Shown in pieces: positions 26,570 through 35,481 of a stretch of DNA of 64,000 nt; the stretch's first letter is position 1, and every line of letters begins with the position of its first letter. This stretch comes from Mucilaginibacter aquaedulcis (GTDB lineage: Bacteria > Bacteroidota > Bacteroidia > Sphingobacteriales > Sphingobacteriaceae). The translations under genes and the position numbers were made by a program. Where the stretch lies: contig NZ_JAUFPR010000002.1 of NCBI RefSeq assembly GCF_030409325.1, positions 1,674,001-1,738,000 on the forward strand, given 5' to 3'. Under the pieces are notes generated by a model. It had not been told where the DNA came from, did not search any database, and was given only the letters and a program-made list of their open reading frames with translations.

Positions 26570-26840
26570 TAAGGTGGCAAAACAATACAAACACATCAAA
26601 AACAAACAAAGCAATAACAATCAAGCACTTAATACTTTTTAAAGTAAAAATAAGTGGCAAAAAGCAGATCAAAAAGTGTTAAAACGAATGTTTTTAATGG
26701 ATTTACTGGCATTTTTAATGCTAAACTGAGCGAAAAAGTGTTAAAATTTTATTTTAAAAAGTTTTGGTAATAGAAAAAGCTGTTGTCATTTGCAGTCAAT
26801 AAATTATTATGCATGCATAGCTTTTTCGTTTAACCAAAAA
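26570..26840. promoter_or_regulatory. AT-rich regulatory stretch upstream of the thiolase
   Basis: No gene is seen. The stretch contains a 14-bp direct repeat AAAAAGTGTTAAAA at 26671-26684 and 26733-26746 (62 bases apart), TTTTTAATG twice (26691-26699, 26712-26720), and an inverted pair GAAAAAGCT/AGCTTTTTC (26773-26781, 26819-26827). These look like multiple regulator sites. Confidence 0.45.
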
Positions 26841-26851
26841 TACTAAATTTG
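26841..26851 (+). promoter_or_regulatory. -7 promoter box of the thiolase gene
   Basis: TACTAAATTTG contains TAAATTTG (26844-26851), an exact TAnnTTTG match, 25 bases before the start codon. Similar TACTAA-TTT boxes recur before other genes in this window. Confidence 0.6.
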
Positions 26852-26876
26852 CCCCACCAACTTTAATGAGGGACAC

Positions 26877-28055
26877 ATGAAAGAAGTAGTAATAGTAGCA
26901 GCCACACGCACGCCAATAGGCAATTTTGGAGGAAGTTTAGCCGGCATTAGCGCAACCCAGCTGGGGGCTATAGCTATAAAATCGGCAATTGAAAAATCAG
27001 GACTTAAACCCGATCAGATACAGGAAGTTTATATGGGCAATGTGATGTCGGCCAATTTGGGCCAGGCACCTGCTACCCAGGCGGCCATATTCGCGGGTCT
27101 GCCCTATTTACCTGCTACTACCGTTAATAAGGTATGCGCATCGGGCATGAAGGCTATTATGCTTGCTGCCCAAAGCATTGCCATAGGCCAAAATGATATT
27201 GTGGTTGCCGGCGGCATGGAAAACATGAGCAGTGTACCCTATTACCTGGACAAAGCCCGTAATGGCTACCGTTTGGGTAACGGCCAGGTCATTGATGGAC
27301 TGGTAAAAGATGGCCTGTGGGATGTTTATAACGATTACCACATGGGTTCGGCGGCTGAGCTTTGTGCTACTGATTGCAACATCAGCCGTGAAGATCAGGA
27401 TGCTTACGCCATTGAATCATACCAAAGGGCTCAAAAAGCCCAAAAAGAGGGTAAATTCATGGATGAGATCACCCCGGTTGAACTGAAAGATAAAAAAGGT
27501 GAGATTGCCTTGCTTGCCGAGGACGAAGAACCTAAGACTGTAAAATTCGAGAAAATACCTTCATTAAAACCGGTATTTAAAAAAGATGGCACCGTAACCG
27601 CGGCCAATGCCTCTACCCTTAATGACGGCGCGGCTGCCCTGGTACTCATGAGCCGCGAAAAAGCCGACGAATTGGGTATTAAGCCTCTGGCACGCATTGT
27701 AGCCCATGCCGATGCACAGCAAGCACCGGAGTGGTTTACCACCGCACCATCGAAAGCTATCCCACTGGCACTGCACAGAGCCGGCCTAACGGCAGATCAG
27801 ATCGATTTTTTTGAGATCAATGAGGCTTTTTCGGTAGTAGCGATAGCTAACAACCAAATATTAAAGCTTGACCCGGCCAAAGTTAACGTAAATGGCGGCG
27901 CTGTAGCTGTTGGCCATCCGCTGGGTGCATCAGGTGCACGCATCATTGTTACGTTGCTGCATGTTTTACAGCAAAATAACGCCAAATATGGCGCGGCAGG
28001 TATTTGTAACGGTGGTGGCGGTGCCAGCGCAATGGTTATTGAAAATTTACGTTAA
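26877..28055 (+). CDS. Acetyl-CoA C-acyltransferase (thiolase)
   Basis: The 392-residue protein has the full thiolase layout. The nucleophile is C87 in 'NKVCASGMKA', the base H347 in 'AVGHPLGASGAR', and the second catalytic cysteine C377 in 'GICNGGGGAS'. 'NEAF' near 318 completes the active site. It condenses two acetyl-CoA or cleaves 3-ketoacyl-CoA; length and motifs fit the acetoacetyl-CoA thiolase group, but direction and chain length cannot be told from sequence. It stands alone, with its own promoter and possible multi-site regulation upstream. Confidence 0.95.
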   Translation: MKEVVIVAATRTPIGNFGGSLAGISATQLGAIAIKSAIEKSGLKPDQIQEVYMGNVMSANLGQAPATQAAIFAGLPYLPATTVNKVCASGMKAIMLAAQSIAIGQNDIVVAGGMENMSSVPYYLDKARNGYRLGNGQVIDGLVKDGLWDVYNDYHMGSAAELCATDCNISREDQDAYAIESYQRAQKAQKEGKFMDEITPVELKDKKGEIALLAEDEEPKTVKFEKIPSLKPVFKKDGTVTAANASTLNDGAAALVLMSREKADELGIKPLARIVAHADAQQAPEWFTTAPSKAIPLALHRAGLTADQIDFFEINEAFSVVAIANNQILKLDPAKVNVNGGAVAVGHPLGASGARIIVTLLHVLQQNNAKYGAAGICNGGGGASAMVIENLR

Positions 28056-28153
28056 TTAAAACAAGCTAACTGCTGTAAAGCATGTTACAACAACTATTGT
28101 GATAAATTATTAGTTTCGCAGCTTGATATGATGTTAAATTTTAAATACCCGGT

Positions 28154-29068
28154 ATGTCGATAAGGCGCTTGTTTCTATTCGTGCCCTTGCTGCTTGTTGT
28201 AGGCCAGTCTTTTGGTCAGCTAAACAGCGAAAGCGCACGCATAAAACAATTAAATGTTTATCAGGATAGTCTTGCATCGTTGGGTAAAACATTTATCAAT
28301 AATGAAAACGACCTGGAACGTAAAAATGCTAATTACCAGTTTATCAAAACCCTGGTATCGGCATTAAAAACACCTAACTCGTTTCTTTTCCCGTTTGATT
28401 CGGTTAAGAGCATCAGTATCATCAACTCGCCCGATAACCGTTTCCGGATCTTGAGCTGGCATGTGGTAAACCAGGATGGCAGCTACCGTTTTTATGGCAC
28501 CATACAGCTAAATACCGGCGGCCCGCTAAAAATGTTCCCGCTGGAGGACTATTCGCCATTGTTGAAAAACCCTGAAGATTCCGTTACTGATAATCGTAAA
28601 TGGTATGGGGCCCAGTATTATAAAATAGTGCCTGTATATGCTCAAAAGCCCTATTATGTATTAATAGGCTGGAAAGGCAACACCATAAAATCAACCAAGA
28701 AGGTGATTGATGTGCTCTCGTTCAATAATGATAAGCCGGTTTTTGGAATGCCGGTTTTTGATGGTAATGGCAAAGGCCGTAAACGGGTTGTATTTGAGTA
28801 TACCCGCCAGGCATCCATGCTGCTGAGATATGTACCTGAGCAAAACTTAATTGTATTTGATCATTTGGTTCCGCCTGATCCAAAAATGAAGGATCAACCT
28901 GAAACTTTTGGCCCCGACCTTAGCTATGATGGCTATAAGCTAAAAAATGGACGCTGGGTGTATCAGGATAATCTTGATATGCGTAACATACCTGACAATA
29001 GCGACAACCAATTGGTTGACCCTAAAAAACAGGCTTTGGAAGATAAGAAATCTATCCAGAAAAATTAA
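28154..29068 (+). CDS. Secreted protein of unknown function
   Basis: The 304-residue protein has a signal peptide (cleavage near 'SFG-QLNS'). The mature part is mixed, with 'FRILSWHVVNQDGSYRFYGT' and 'KWYGAQYYKIVPVYAQKPYY' as its most distinctive segments, plus a charged C-terminus. I do not recognise a family beyond similar secreted proteins in Sphingobacteriaceae. It is probably periplasmic. It lies about 100 bases after the thiolase gene and about 115 before the peptide transporter, without sign of being in either operon. Confidence 0.78.
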   Translation: MSIRRLFLFVPLLLVVGQSFGQLNSESARIKQLNVYQDSLASLGKTFINNENDLERKNANYQFIKTLVSALKTPNSFLFPFDSVKSISIINSPDNRFRILSWHVVNQDGSYRFYGTIQLNTGGPLKMFPLEDYSPLLKNPEDSVTDNRKWYGAQYYKIVPVYAQKPYYVLIGWKGNTIKSTKKVIDVLSFNNDKPVFGMPVFDGNGKGRKRVVFEYTRQASMLLRYVPEQNLIVFDHLVPPDPKMKDQPETFGPDLSYDGYKLKNGRWVYQDNLDMRNIPDNSDNQLVDPKKQALEDKKSIQKN

Positions 29069-29152
29069 ACTTTACATTACAATCACAAATCAAAATATTA
29101 CATATAATAACCATAACACTTTCAGTATAAAATTCTGATTCAAAAAGAATTA

Positions 29153-29162
29153 TACTAATTTT
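29153..29162 (+). promoter_or_regulatory. Promoter-like TACTAATTTT box
   Basis: It lies 21 bases before the transporter start and matches the TACTAA-TTT pattern found before several genes here, although the final G of TAnnTTTG is missing. Confidence 0.35.
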
Positions 29163-29183
29163 AACAAATTTTTTATTTCAATA

Positions 29184-30665
29184 ATGCAAAAAAGCCCAGC
29201 CGAAACGGCTACACCAAAATCCAGATTTCCTCGAAGCGTTCCTTATATCATAGGCAATGAAGCCGCGGAACGTTTTAGTTTTTATGGCATGCGCTCCATA
29301 CTCACGCTTTTCCTGGTAAACCAGTTTTTTAATCCCAATAATGTTGCTGCGTTAACAGATGTTGCTAACGCCAAAGCCAATAAGTTACATCACCTGTTTG
29401 TAATGGTAGCCTATGCCTTGCCATTTGTAGGGGGCATGATTGCCGACTGGTTTACAGGAAAATACAAGCTTATATTATATGTATCAATAATTTACTGCTT
29501 TGGGCACTTGATGTTGGCTATGTTTGATGGTGGCCTTGGTGGCTTTGAATTAGGGTTATTGGTGGTTGCAATTGGTGCCGGTGGTATTAAATCATGCGTT
29601 TCTGCTAACGTTGGCGATCAGTTTGATGCTACCAACCAGGATCTGCTTTCAAAAGTTTACGGCTGGTTCTATTTCAGTATCAACGCCGGCTCTATGATTT
29701 CAACTGTTGCTATTCCATGGACTTATGAACACTTTGGCCCTAAGTGGGCTTTTGGTATCCCAGGTTTCCTGATGGCACTGGCTACCATCATATTTTTCTC
29801 GGGCCGCAAAAAATACGTAAAGGTTCCCCCACAAGGAGTTAATCGCAATAACCTGGTATTTATAACCTGGTATGCACTAACCCATTTAGGTCAACGCAAA
29901 CCGGGTCAATCTATGCTTGACGTTGCTAAGGATCAATATGATCCTGAACGTGTTGAAGGTGTAAAAGCTGTATACCGGGTTATTTCGGTATTCTTTTTCG
30001 CACTGGCATTTTGGGCTGTTTGGGATCAGTGTTTGTCTGAATGGACATTATATGCAGAAAAAATGGATCGCGTAATTAACCTTGGTTTTACTAAGTTCAC
30101 TGTGCTGCCTGGTCAGTTATCAACTGTTAATACCGTGTTTCTTCTTATGTTCATCCCATTTTTCAACTATGTGGTATATCCATGGTTTGATAAAATTGGC
30201 CTGAAAACAACCCCGCTTAGAAGACTTGGCGTAGGCTTGATCTTAACAGCTTTATCATTCGTGGTAATAGGTATAATACATACTAACCTTGATCATGGCG
30301 GTTCTCCTTCCATCTGGTGGCAGGTATTTGCGTTCATGATACTTTCAGCTGCCGAGGTACTGGTATCTATCACAGGCCTTGAATACGCTTATACACATTC
30401 GCCAAAATCAATGAAAAGTACCATGACCGGTATCTGGTTCCTGGTTGTATCATTCGGTAATCTTATAACCGCACTTGTTAATGGCTTAATAGAAGACGGC
30501 GGCTGGTGGACACGCAACCTTAAAGGTGCAAACTATGAGTGGTTCTTTGTTACCTTTATCTGCGCCTTTATTGTAGTGTTCATGTTTGTTGCACCGCGCC
30601 TAAAAGAGCGGAATTATATCACTGATCCTTACGTAGATAGTCAAGCTATTGCCGAGAACCAATAA
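29184..30665 (+). CDS. POT-family proton-coupled peptide transporter
   Basis: A 493-residue multi-pass major facilitator protein. The POT signature 'NEAAERFSFYG' is at 25-35, with the conserved E-R-F for proton coupling. 'GGMIADWFTGKYK' is the family's loop 2-3 motif and 'FYFSINAGSMIS' the PTR2 second signature. It imports di- and tripeptides with protons through the inner membrane. It is monocistronic, with a promoter-like box upstream and a terminator directly after. Confidence 0.93.
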   Translation: MQKSPAETATPKSRFPRSVPYIIGNEAAERFSFYGMRSILTLFLVNQFFNPNNVAALTDVANAKANKLHHLFVMVAYALPFVGGMIADWFTGKYKLILYVSIIYCFGHLMLAMFDGGLGGFELGLLVVAIGAGGIKSCVSANVGDQFDATNQDLLSKVYGWFYFSINAGSMISTVAIPWTYEHFGPKWAFGIPGFLMALATIIFFSGRKKYVKVPPQGVNRNNLVFITWYALTHLGQRKPGQSMLDVAKDQYDPERVEGVKAVYRVISVFFFALAFWAVWDQCLSEWTLYAEKMDRVINLGFTKFTVLPGQLSTVNTVFLLMFIPFFNYVVYPWFDKIGLKTTPLRRLGVGLILTALSFVVIGIIHTNLDHGGSPSIWWQVFAFMILSAAEVLVSITGLEYAYTHSPKSMKSTMTGIWFLVVSFGNLITALVNGLIEDGGWWTRNLKGANYEWFFVTFICAFIVVFMFVAPRLKERNYITDPYVDSQAIAENQ

Positions 30666-30690
30666 TTCTTAAATTTCAGCGTTATTAAAT

Positions 30691-30728
30691 GCAGTTAAGT
30701 AACAATATTGCTTAGCTGCTTTTTTTTA
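30691..30728 (+). terminator. Terminator after the peptide transporter
   Basis: Stem GCAGTTAAG (30691-30699) pairs with CTTAGCTGC (30711-30719) through one G-U pair, followed by eight Ts. Confidence 0.85.
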
Positions 30729-30787
30729 TTTTTAAAACCGGGTTAAAATCAATTATTTTTACCCTTTGTTTACTTGATAAATTCTAC

Positions 30788-31519
30788 GTGCCGGATAGCA
30801 TTGTTATAATACCTACCTATAATGAAAAGGAAAATATTGAGCGTATGATACGCAAAGTATTCTCCCTACCCCATGATTTTCATCTGCTTATTATTGATGA
30901 CGGATCGCCGGATGGTACCAACATCATTGTAAAAAACCTGATGAACGTATACCCCGAGCGGCTGTTTATTGAAGAACGGGCGGGTAAACAGGGTCTCGGA
31001 ACTGCCTACATACATGGTTTTAAATGGGCCATTGCGCGCCATTACGATTATATTTTTGAAATGGATGCCGATTTTTCGCACAATCCGGATGATTTGCTTA
31101 AACTAAGGCAAGCCTGTATTGATGGTGCCGATGCTGCCATTGGTTCCCGTTACAGCAATGGCGTAAACGTGGTTAATTGGCCTATGAGTCGCGTGCTGAT
31201 GAGCTATTTTGCATCGGTTTATGTACGGTTCATAACAGGAATAGATATCAGAGATTCAACAGCAGGCTTTATGTGCTACAAACGTAAGGTACTGGAAACC
31301 ATCAGACTCAATAAAATAAAGTTTGTGGGTTACGCTTTCCAGATAGAAATGAAGTACACCTCCATTAAACACGGATTTAACCTGGTAGAAGTGCCTATCA
31401 TTTTCACAGATCGTACGGCAGGCACATCCAAAATGTCGACAGGGATATTCAAGGAAGCATTTTTTGGAGTGATACAAATGAAGATCAATAGTATTTTCAG
31501 GAAATACCCTGAAGGGTGA
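30788..31519 (+). CDS. Polyprenol monophosphomannose synthase-like glycosyltransferase (GT2)
   Basis: The 243-residue GT-A enzyme has 'IIPTYNEKENI' at the N-terminus, nucleotide-sugar binding 'DDGSPDG' at 37-43, and the metal-binding D-x-D 'MDADFSHNP' at 92-100. 'GSRYSNG' and 'FVGYAFQIEMKY' are typical of dolichol/polyprenol-phosphate mannosyltransferases. It should transfer a hexose from a nucleotide sugar to a polyprenyl phosphate at the inner membrane. There is no membrane segment. The start codon is GTG; no ATG lies close by. Confidence 0.9.
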   Translation: MPDSIVIIPTYNEKENIERMIRKVFSLPHDFHLLIIDDGSPDGTNIIVKNLMNVYPERLFIEERAGKQGLGTAYIHGFKWAIARHYDYIFEMDADFSHNPDDLLKLRQACIDGADAAIGSRYSNGVNVVNWPMSRVLMSYFASVYVRFITGIDIRDSTAGFMCYKRKVLETIRLNKIKFVGYAFQIEMKYTSIKHGFNLVEVPIIFTDRTAGTSKMSTGIFKEAFFGVIQMKINSIFRKYPEG

Positions 31520-31535
31520 CCGGGAGATAAAATTT

Positions 31536-31636
31536 AAAGTAAAAAAGCGAAAGGTAAAAAGAGTGTTACCATTCGCTTTTTTGTTTTATGCTGGGAAGAA
31601 ACCTTTTACCTTTCACCTTTATCCTTTTACCATAAA
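31536..31636. repeat. Heptad-periodic intergenic repeats, locus 1
   Basis: The left array runs in register AAAGTAA-AAAAGCG-AAAGGTA-AAAAGAG (31536-31563). The right, opposite in sense, is CCTTTTA-CCTTTCA-CCTTTAT-CCTTTTA-CCATAAA (31602-31636). Between them AAAAAGCGAA/TTCGCTTTTT forms a terminator-like hairpin after the glycosyltransferase gene. Confidence 0.75.
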
Positions 31637-31660
31637 GAATCAGTTTACCTCAAAAAAAAA

Positions 31661-31671
31661 TACTAATTTCG
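31661..31671 (+). promoter_or_regulatory. Promoter-like TACTAATTTCG box before ruvB
   Basis: It lies only 6 bases before the ATG at 31678 and resembles the TACTAA-TTTG box before the thiolase and sppA genes. If it is the -7 element, ruvB mRNA would be leaderless or start very near its ATG. Confidence 0.35.
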
Positions 31672-31677
31672 TTGGTA

Positions 31678-32700
31678 ATGAATGAGCATCTTGATCCCGG
31701 AGCAGAACGATTGAGTAATACGGAACGCGATATTGAAAAAGTATTGCGCCCCCAGCAATTTGAGGATTTCACCGGCCAGCATAAGATATTAGCCAACCTG
31801 AAAATATTTGTACAGGCAGCCCGCCAACGCGGCGAGGCGCTTGATCATGTTTTACTGCATGGCCCTCCGGGCTTGGGTAAAACTACCCTATCGCACATTA
31901 TTGCTAACGAAATGGGTGTGGGTATCAAGATTACCTCAGGCCCTGTATTGGATAAACCCGGCGATCTGGCCGGCCTGCTGACCAACCTGGAAACCGGCGA
32001 CATCCTGTTTATTGATGAGATACACCGCCTTAGCCCATTGGTTGAAGAGTACTTATACTCGGCGATGGAGGATTTTAAGATAGATATTATGCTGGAGAGC
32101 GGCCCAAATGCCCGTTCGGTACAAATATCGCTTAATCCCTTTACCCTGGTTGGGGCCACCACCCGTTCAGGTTTGCTTACTGCACCTTTGAGAGCCAGGT
32201 TTGGTATAAACTCACGCCTGGAATATTATGATGCCAAGCTACTTAATACCATTGTACTTCGCTCCGCATCTATCCTTAAAACACCTATAAGTGATGAAGG
32301 CGCGTATGAAATTGCCCGCCGAAGCCGTGGTACCCCGCGTATTGCCAACGCCCTGCTGCGCCGCACGCGTGATTTTGCCCAGATAAAAGGGAATGGTAAA
32401 ATTGATACAGATATAGCCCAATATGCCCTGAACGCGCTGAATGTGGATGAGCATGGTTTGGATGAGATGGATAATAAAATATTGATTACCATTATTGATA
32501 AGTTTAAAGGCGGCCCCGTTGGTTTAAAAACCATTGCAACGGCCGTTGGTGAGGATGAAGGTACTATTGAAGAAGTTTACGAGCCTTTTTTAATTCAGGA
32601 AGGCTTTTTAATGCGTACAGCCCGAGGTCGTGAAGCTACTGAGAGCGCTTACAAGCATTTAGGAAAAATAAAACTGGGAGGCAATCCTACGTTATTTTAG
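31678..32700 (+). CDS. ruvB: Holliday junction branch migration helicase RuvB
   Basis: A 340-residue AAA+ motor that, with RuvA, drives branch migration of Holliday junctions in recombinational repair. Walker A 'GPPGLGKT' is at 62-69, followed by Walker B 'LFIDEIHRL', sensor '[18 protein letters not shown]' and a C-terminal winged helix with '[12 protein letters not shown]'. The frame is open two codons further (TTG), but ATG at 31678 gives the usual N-terminus, [12 protein letters not shown]. Full length, with no oddities. Confidence 0.97.
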   Translation: MNEHLDPGAERLSNTERDIEKVLRPQQFEDFTGQHKILANLKIFVQAARQRGEALDHVLLHGPPGLGKTTLSHIIANEMGVGIKITSGPVLDKPGDLAGLLTNLETGDILFIDEIHRLSPLVEEYLYSAMEDFKIDIMLESGPNARSVQISLNPFTLVGATTRSGLLTAPLRARFGINSRLEYYDAKLLNTIVLRSASILKTPISDEGAYEIARRSRGTPRIANALLRRTRDFAQIKGNGKIDTDIAQYALNALNVDEHGLDEMDNKILITIIDKFKGGPVGLKTIATAVGEDEGTIEEVYEPFLIQEGFLMRTARGREATESAYKHLGKIKLGGNPTLF

Positions 32701-32729
32701 TAACCAAGCAATAAACTATTATACCAAAC

Positions 32730-33902
32730 ATGAAAACCAAATTAAAACAAAGCATTGGGGCATGCTGCAAAATCCTTTTAGCGGCGTGCCTTGTCATGGG
32801 CCTATCCATCACAAATACCCAGGCGCAAACAACCCCCACAGATTCAGCAAAGGTTAAGGCCGATAGCCTTGCCGCGCGCCGTATAGCCACAGGCACAAAG
32901 GTGGGTATAGCGGGCTTAAACCATGATCATATTCACCTTATTTTAAATGAATACCGCCACGGCAACGTAAACATTGTTGGCATTGCCGAACCCGATAAAA
33001 AGCTTTGGCAAAAATTTGGCAAAATATATAACCTGCCCGATTCACTGTTTTTTGAAGACTTGAAAACCATGTGTATTAAGCGCAAACCAACCATTGTACT
33101 GGGCTATAATGCCGTAGCTAAACACGTTGATATTGTGGAAACCTGCGCCCCTATGGGTATACCTGTAATGGTTGAAAAGCCTTTGGCAGCTACGCTTGAA
33201 CAAGCCAAACGCATAGAGTTCCTGTCGCTTAAATATTATGTTAACGTACTTACCAATTACGAAACTACCTGGTATTCATCAGTACAGAGCGCCTATAATA
33301 CTGTTAAAACCGATAGCATTGGCGTAATACGTAAAATGGTGTTTCATGATGGGCACCAGGGCCCACGTGAGATTGGATGCAGCGAGGATTTCCTGAGCTG
33401 GTTAACCGATCCGGAGCTTAATGGCGCAGGTGCGCTGAATGATTTTGGCTGCTATGGAGCTGATATGATGACCTGGTTTATGCAAGGCCAAAAACCAATT
33501 GCCGTTACAGCTATTGCCAGGCACTATAAACCATCTGTGTACCCTAAGGTTGAGGATGATGCCACCGTTTTGGTTGAATACCCTAACGCGACCGGCATGA
33601 TAGAAGGTTCATGGAACTGGCCTTTCAGCATAAAGGATATGGAAATTTTTGGCGCTAAAGGCTACATTCATACTTTTGATCCGGACAGCCTACAAATAAG
33701 GATAAATAAAACAACCAGGGAATTTAAAGCACCTCCGCTGCCATCCCCTATTAATGCGCCTGTACCTTATTTTACCGCTGCGCTTAAAGATCCAAGAAGA
33801 ACGCGTAACGATCAATCATCATTAAAATATAACATGATTGTGATGCAGATATTGGATGCTGCAAAAAGATCAATCAAGGAAGGTAAGCGGATAGTATTGT
33901 AA
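32730..33902 (+). CDS. Secreted Gfo/Idh/MocA-family oxidoreductase
   Basis: The 390-residue protein has a signal peptide (cleavage near 'TQA-QTTP') and then a Rossmann domain starting 'GTKVGIAGLNHDHIHLI' and a Gfo/Idh C-terminal domain. The family's 'EKPLA' motif appears in 'VMVEKPLAATLEQAK', whose lysine is catalytic in relatives. The strict G-x-G-x-x-G/A is altered to G-I-A-G-L-N-H. Such exported members in Bacteroidota act on sugars or glycans, sometimes by redox-assisted glycoside cleavage; the substrate cannot be told. It starts 29 bases after ruvB but is probably unrelated in function. Confidence 0.85.
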   Translation: MKTKLKQSIGACCKILLAACLVMGLSITNTQAQTTPTDSAKVKADSLAARRIATGTKVGIAGLNHDHIHLILNEYRHGNVNIVGIAEPDKKLWQKFGKIYNLPDSLFFEDLKTMCIKRKPTIVLGYNAVAKHVDIVETCAPMGIPVMVEKPLAATLEQAKRIEFLSLKYYVNVLTNYETTWYSSVQSAYNTVKTDSIGVIRKMVFHDGHQGPREIGCSEDFLSWLTDPELNGAGALNDFGCYGADMMTWFMQGQKPIAVTAIARHYKPSVYPKVEDDATVLVEYPNATGMIEGSWNWPFSIKDMEIFGAKGYIHTFDPDSLQIRINKTTREFKAPPLPSPINAPVPYFTAALKDPRRTRNDQSSLKYNMIVMQILDAAKRSIKEGKRIVL

Positions 33903-33953
33903 GCCTTTGTTAATAATTTATTTATAATAAATTTATTGCCTGCATATATATTA

Positions 33954-33964
33954 TACTAATTTAG
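33954..33964 (+). promoter_or_regulatory. Promoter-like TACTAATTTAG box
   Basis: It lies 37 bases before the deacetylase start; same TACTAATTT pattern as before ruvB and the peptide transporter. Confidence 0.35.
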
Positions 33965-34001
33965 CCGTTCTTGAAATAATCTAAAAAATCATTGTTTTAA
34001 T

Positions 34002-34901
34002 ATGTTTAAAAAAGCTTTTGTGTGGTTGACCGTGTGTGCTTTGGGCACAGTATCCTGCCAGTCTAAACCTTCTGATAAAACAACAAGCACTGGTGCAACC
34101 AGTGCAGAAGTACCTACAGCTGCTGCCTCGGCAGCCGGTAAACCAGCAGATAACGCGGCTATTATGGCCCGCAAGCAAGTTCCGGTGGTTTGTTATCACC
34201 AGATACGCGACTGGAAACCTACCGACTCAAAAGGTGCTAAAGATTATATTGTACAGATAGCGGCTTTTAAAGAACATATAAAAATGCTGGCCGATAGCGG
34301 TTACCATACCATACTGCCAGATCAGTTATATGCTTATTTAACAACTGGCGCGGCATTGCCTAAAAAACCTATCATGTTAACTTTTGATGATACCGATCTT
34401 GATCAGTTCACGATAGCTAACCCTACGCTTAAAAAATATGGCTTTAAAGCTGTTTATTTTGTGATGACGGTATCTTTAGGTCGCCCGCGTTATATGACAC
34501 CAGAGATGGTTAAACAACTATCTGATGAAGGCAACGTTATTGGAAGCCATACCTGGGATCATCACCGTGTTGACAAATACTCGCACAATTCGGAGTTGAA
34601 GATCATTGGAAAAAATGGTAAAATAACTACCCGCCCGGTTGATGATTGGGTTACCCAAATTGACAAGCCTACCAAAAAACTGGAAGAAATAACCGGTAAA
34701 AAAATAGATTATTTTGCATACCCATTCGGCATCTGGAAAAAACCGGTATTGCCTGAGTTCCAAAAAAAGGGTTTCAAAATTGCTTTCCAACTGGCCGACA
34801 AGCGTGACCCCGACTATCCACTAATGACTGTAAGAAGGATATTAGATAGCGGTTACTGGACAACCAAAACTTTTGGCAACAGCGTAAAAAATAGTTTCTA
34901 A
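34002..34901 (+). CDS. Polysaccharide deacetylase-family lipoprotein
   Basis: The 299-residue protein has a lipoprotein signal (lipobox 'LGTVSC', C19) and a Ser/Thr/Ala-rich linker. An NodB-type (CE4) domain follows from about residue 58. Motif 1 'LTFDDTD' gives D129-D130 and motif 2 'SHTWDHH' gives H183 and H187, the metal ligands. 'YFAYPFG' is the usual third motif. It should be anchored at the outer or inner membrane and deacetylate N-acetylated glycans or peptidoglycan. It is monocistronic, ending at a strong terminator. Confidence 0.9.
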   Translation: MFKKAFVWLTVCALGTVSCQSKPSDKTTSTGATSAEVPTAAASAAGKPADNAAIMARKQVPVVCYHQIRDWKPTDSKGAKDYIVQIAAFKEHIKMLADSGYHTILPDQLYAYLTTGAALPKKPIMLTFDDTDLDQFTIANPTLKKYGFKAVYFVMTVSLGRPRYMTPEMVKQLSDEGNVIGSHTWDHHRVDKYSHNSELKIIGKNGKITTRPVDDWVTQIDKPTKKLEEITGKKIDYFAYPFGIWKKPVLPEFQKKGFKIAFQLADKRDPDYPLMTVRRILDSGYWTTKTFGNSVKNSF

Positions 34902-34921
34902 AACTCAAATACTCTTTAAAT

Positions 34922-34960
34922 ACGCAAAAGGCCTTTCCCAAAAAGAAAGGCCTTTTGCGT
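34922..34960. terminator. Bidirectional terminator between convergent genes
   Basis: A perfect 16-bp stem (ACGCAAAAGGCCTTTC 34922-34937 and its complement 34945-34960) with a 7-base loop lies between the deacetylase gene and the convergent STAS-like gene. Confidence 0.88.
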
Positions 34961-34966
34961 AAACAT

Positions 34967-35332
34967 CTATTTTTCTGATACCCATTTTATAGCCTCATCA
35001 ATATCCTCCAAGGCGTATCCCCGGTACTTTCCCGGTAATATATATTTAAACAGATCGCTGAAACCGCGTGCATCCTTTTGATCGGATACTATGGCCAGCT
35101 TATTCCATCTCAAAAAGTATTTCAGTCCTATTTCTACATTTCCGCACCAGGCACCTGCTGTAAAGTTCTTTATATTGGTTTCTAAAACCAATACAAAATT
35201 GATCTTGTGGTTTCGCCGTACCTGCTCTTTAAGTAAAGGCAGTAAAGCTTTCCCGTAATCATCAATAGTAACATCCCCAACCGCGTGCATACCTAACACA
35301 TGCGCAGGCAAATAATTCATGTGTTTAAGCAT
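34967..35332 (-). CDS. SpoIIAA-like / STAS-related protein
   Basis: The 121-residue soluble protein has the SpoIIAA-like (DUF3478) pattern: 'HVLGMHAVGDVTIDDYGKAL', a central 'NFVLVLETNIKNFTAGAWC', and 'KLAIVSDQKDARGFSDLFKY'. It ends 'YALEDIDEAIKWV', the classic helix of lipid-binding, CRAL-TRIO-like bacterial STAS proteins. The biochemical role is unknown; small hydrophobic ligand binding has been proposed for relatives. The start could also be the second Met (residue 5). Confidence 0.8.
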   Translation of the reverse strand: MLKHMNYLPAHVLGMHAVGDVTIDDYGKALLPLLKEQVRRNHKINFVLVLETNIKNFTAGAWCGNVEIGLKYFLRWNKLAIVSDQKDARGFSDLFKYILPGKYRGYALEDIDEAIKWVSEK

Positions 35333-35465
35333 AGTAGGCTTTTTATGTCATTAGTTGCAAAAACTGCACCAAGCACCTGAAAACCTACTATTTTATTAAA
35401 AAAACATAAAGTCAGCAGGGCATATGTAAAAAAGCCATCCCCAGTTTGGGGATTTTATTTTATAG

Positions 35466-35473
35466 TATCTTTG
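35466..35473 (+). promoter_or_regulatory. -7 promoter box of queG
   Basis: TATCTTTG is an exact TAnnTTTG match, with TTTG in 'CAGTTTGGGG' about 20 bases upstream as a possible -33 box. It lies 8 bases before the ATG at 35482, which argues against the upstream ATG at 35446 and implies a very short leader. Confidence 0.65.
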
Positions 35474-35481
35474 CATTAATA

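Noticed and set aside
35446..35481. Upstream start of queG
   Set aside because: A perfect -7 promoter box lies between this ATG and the one at 35482, so the mRNA would begin after it.
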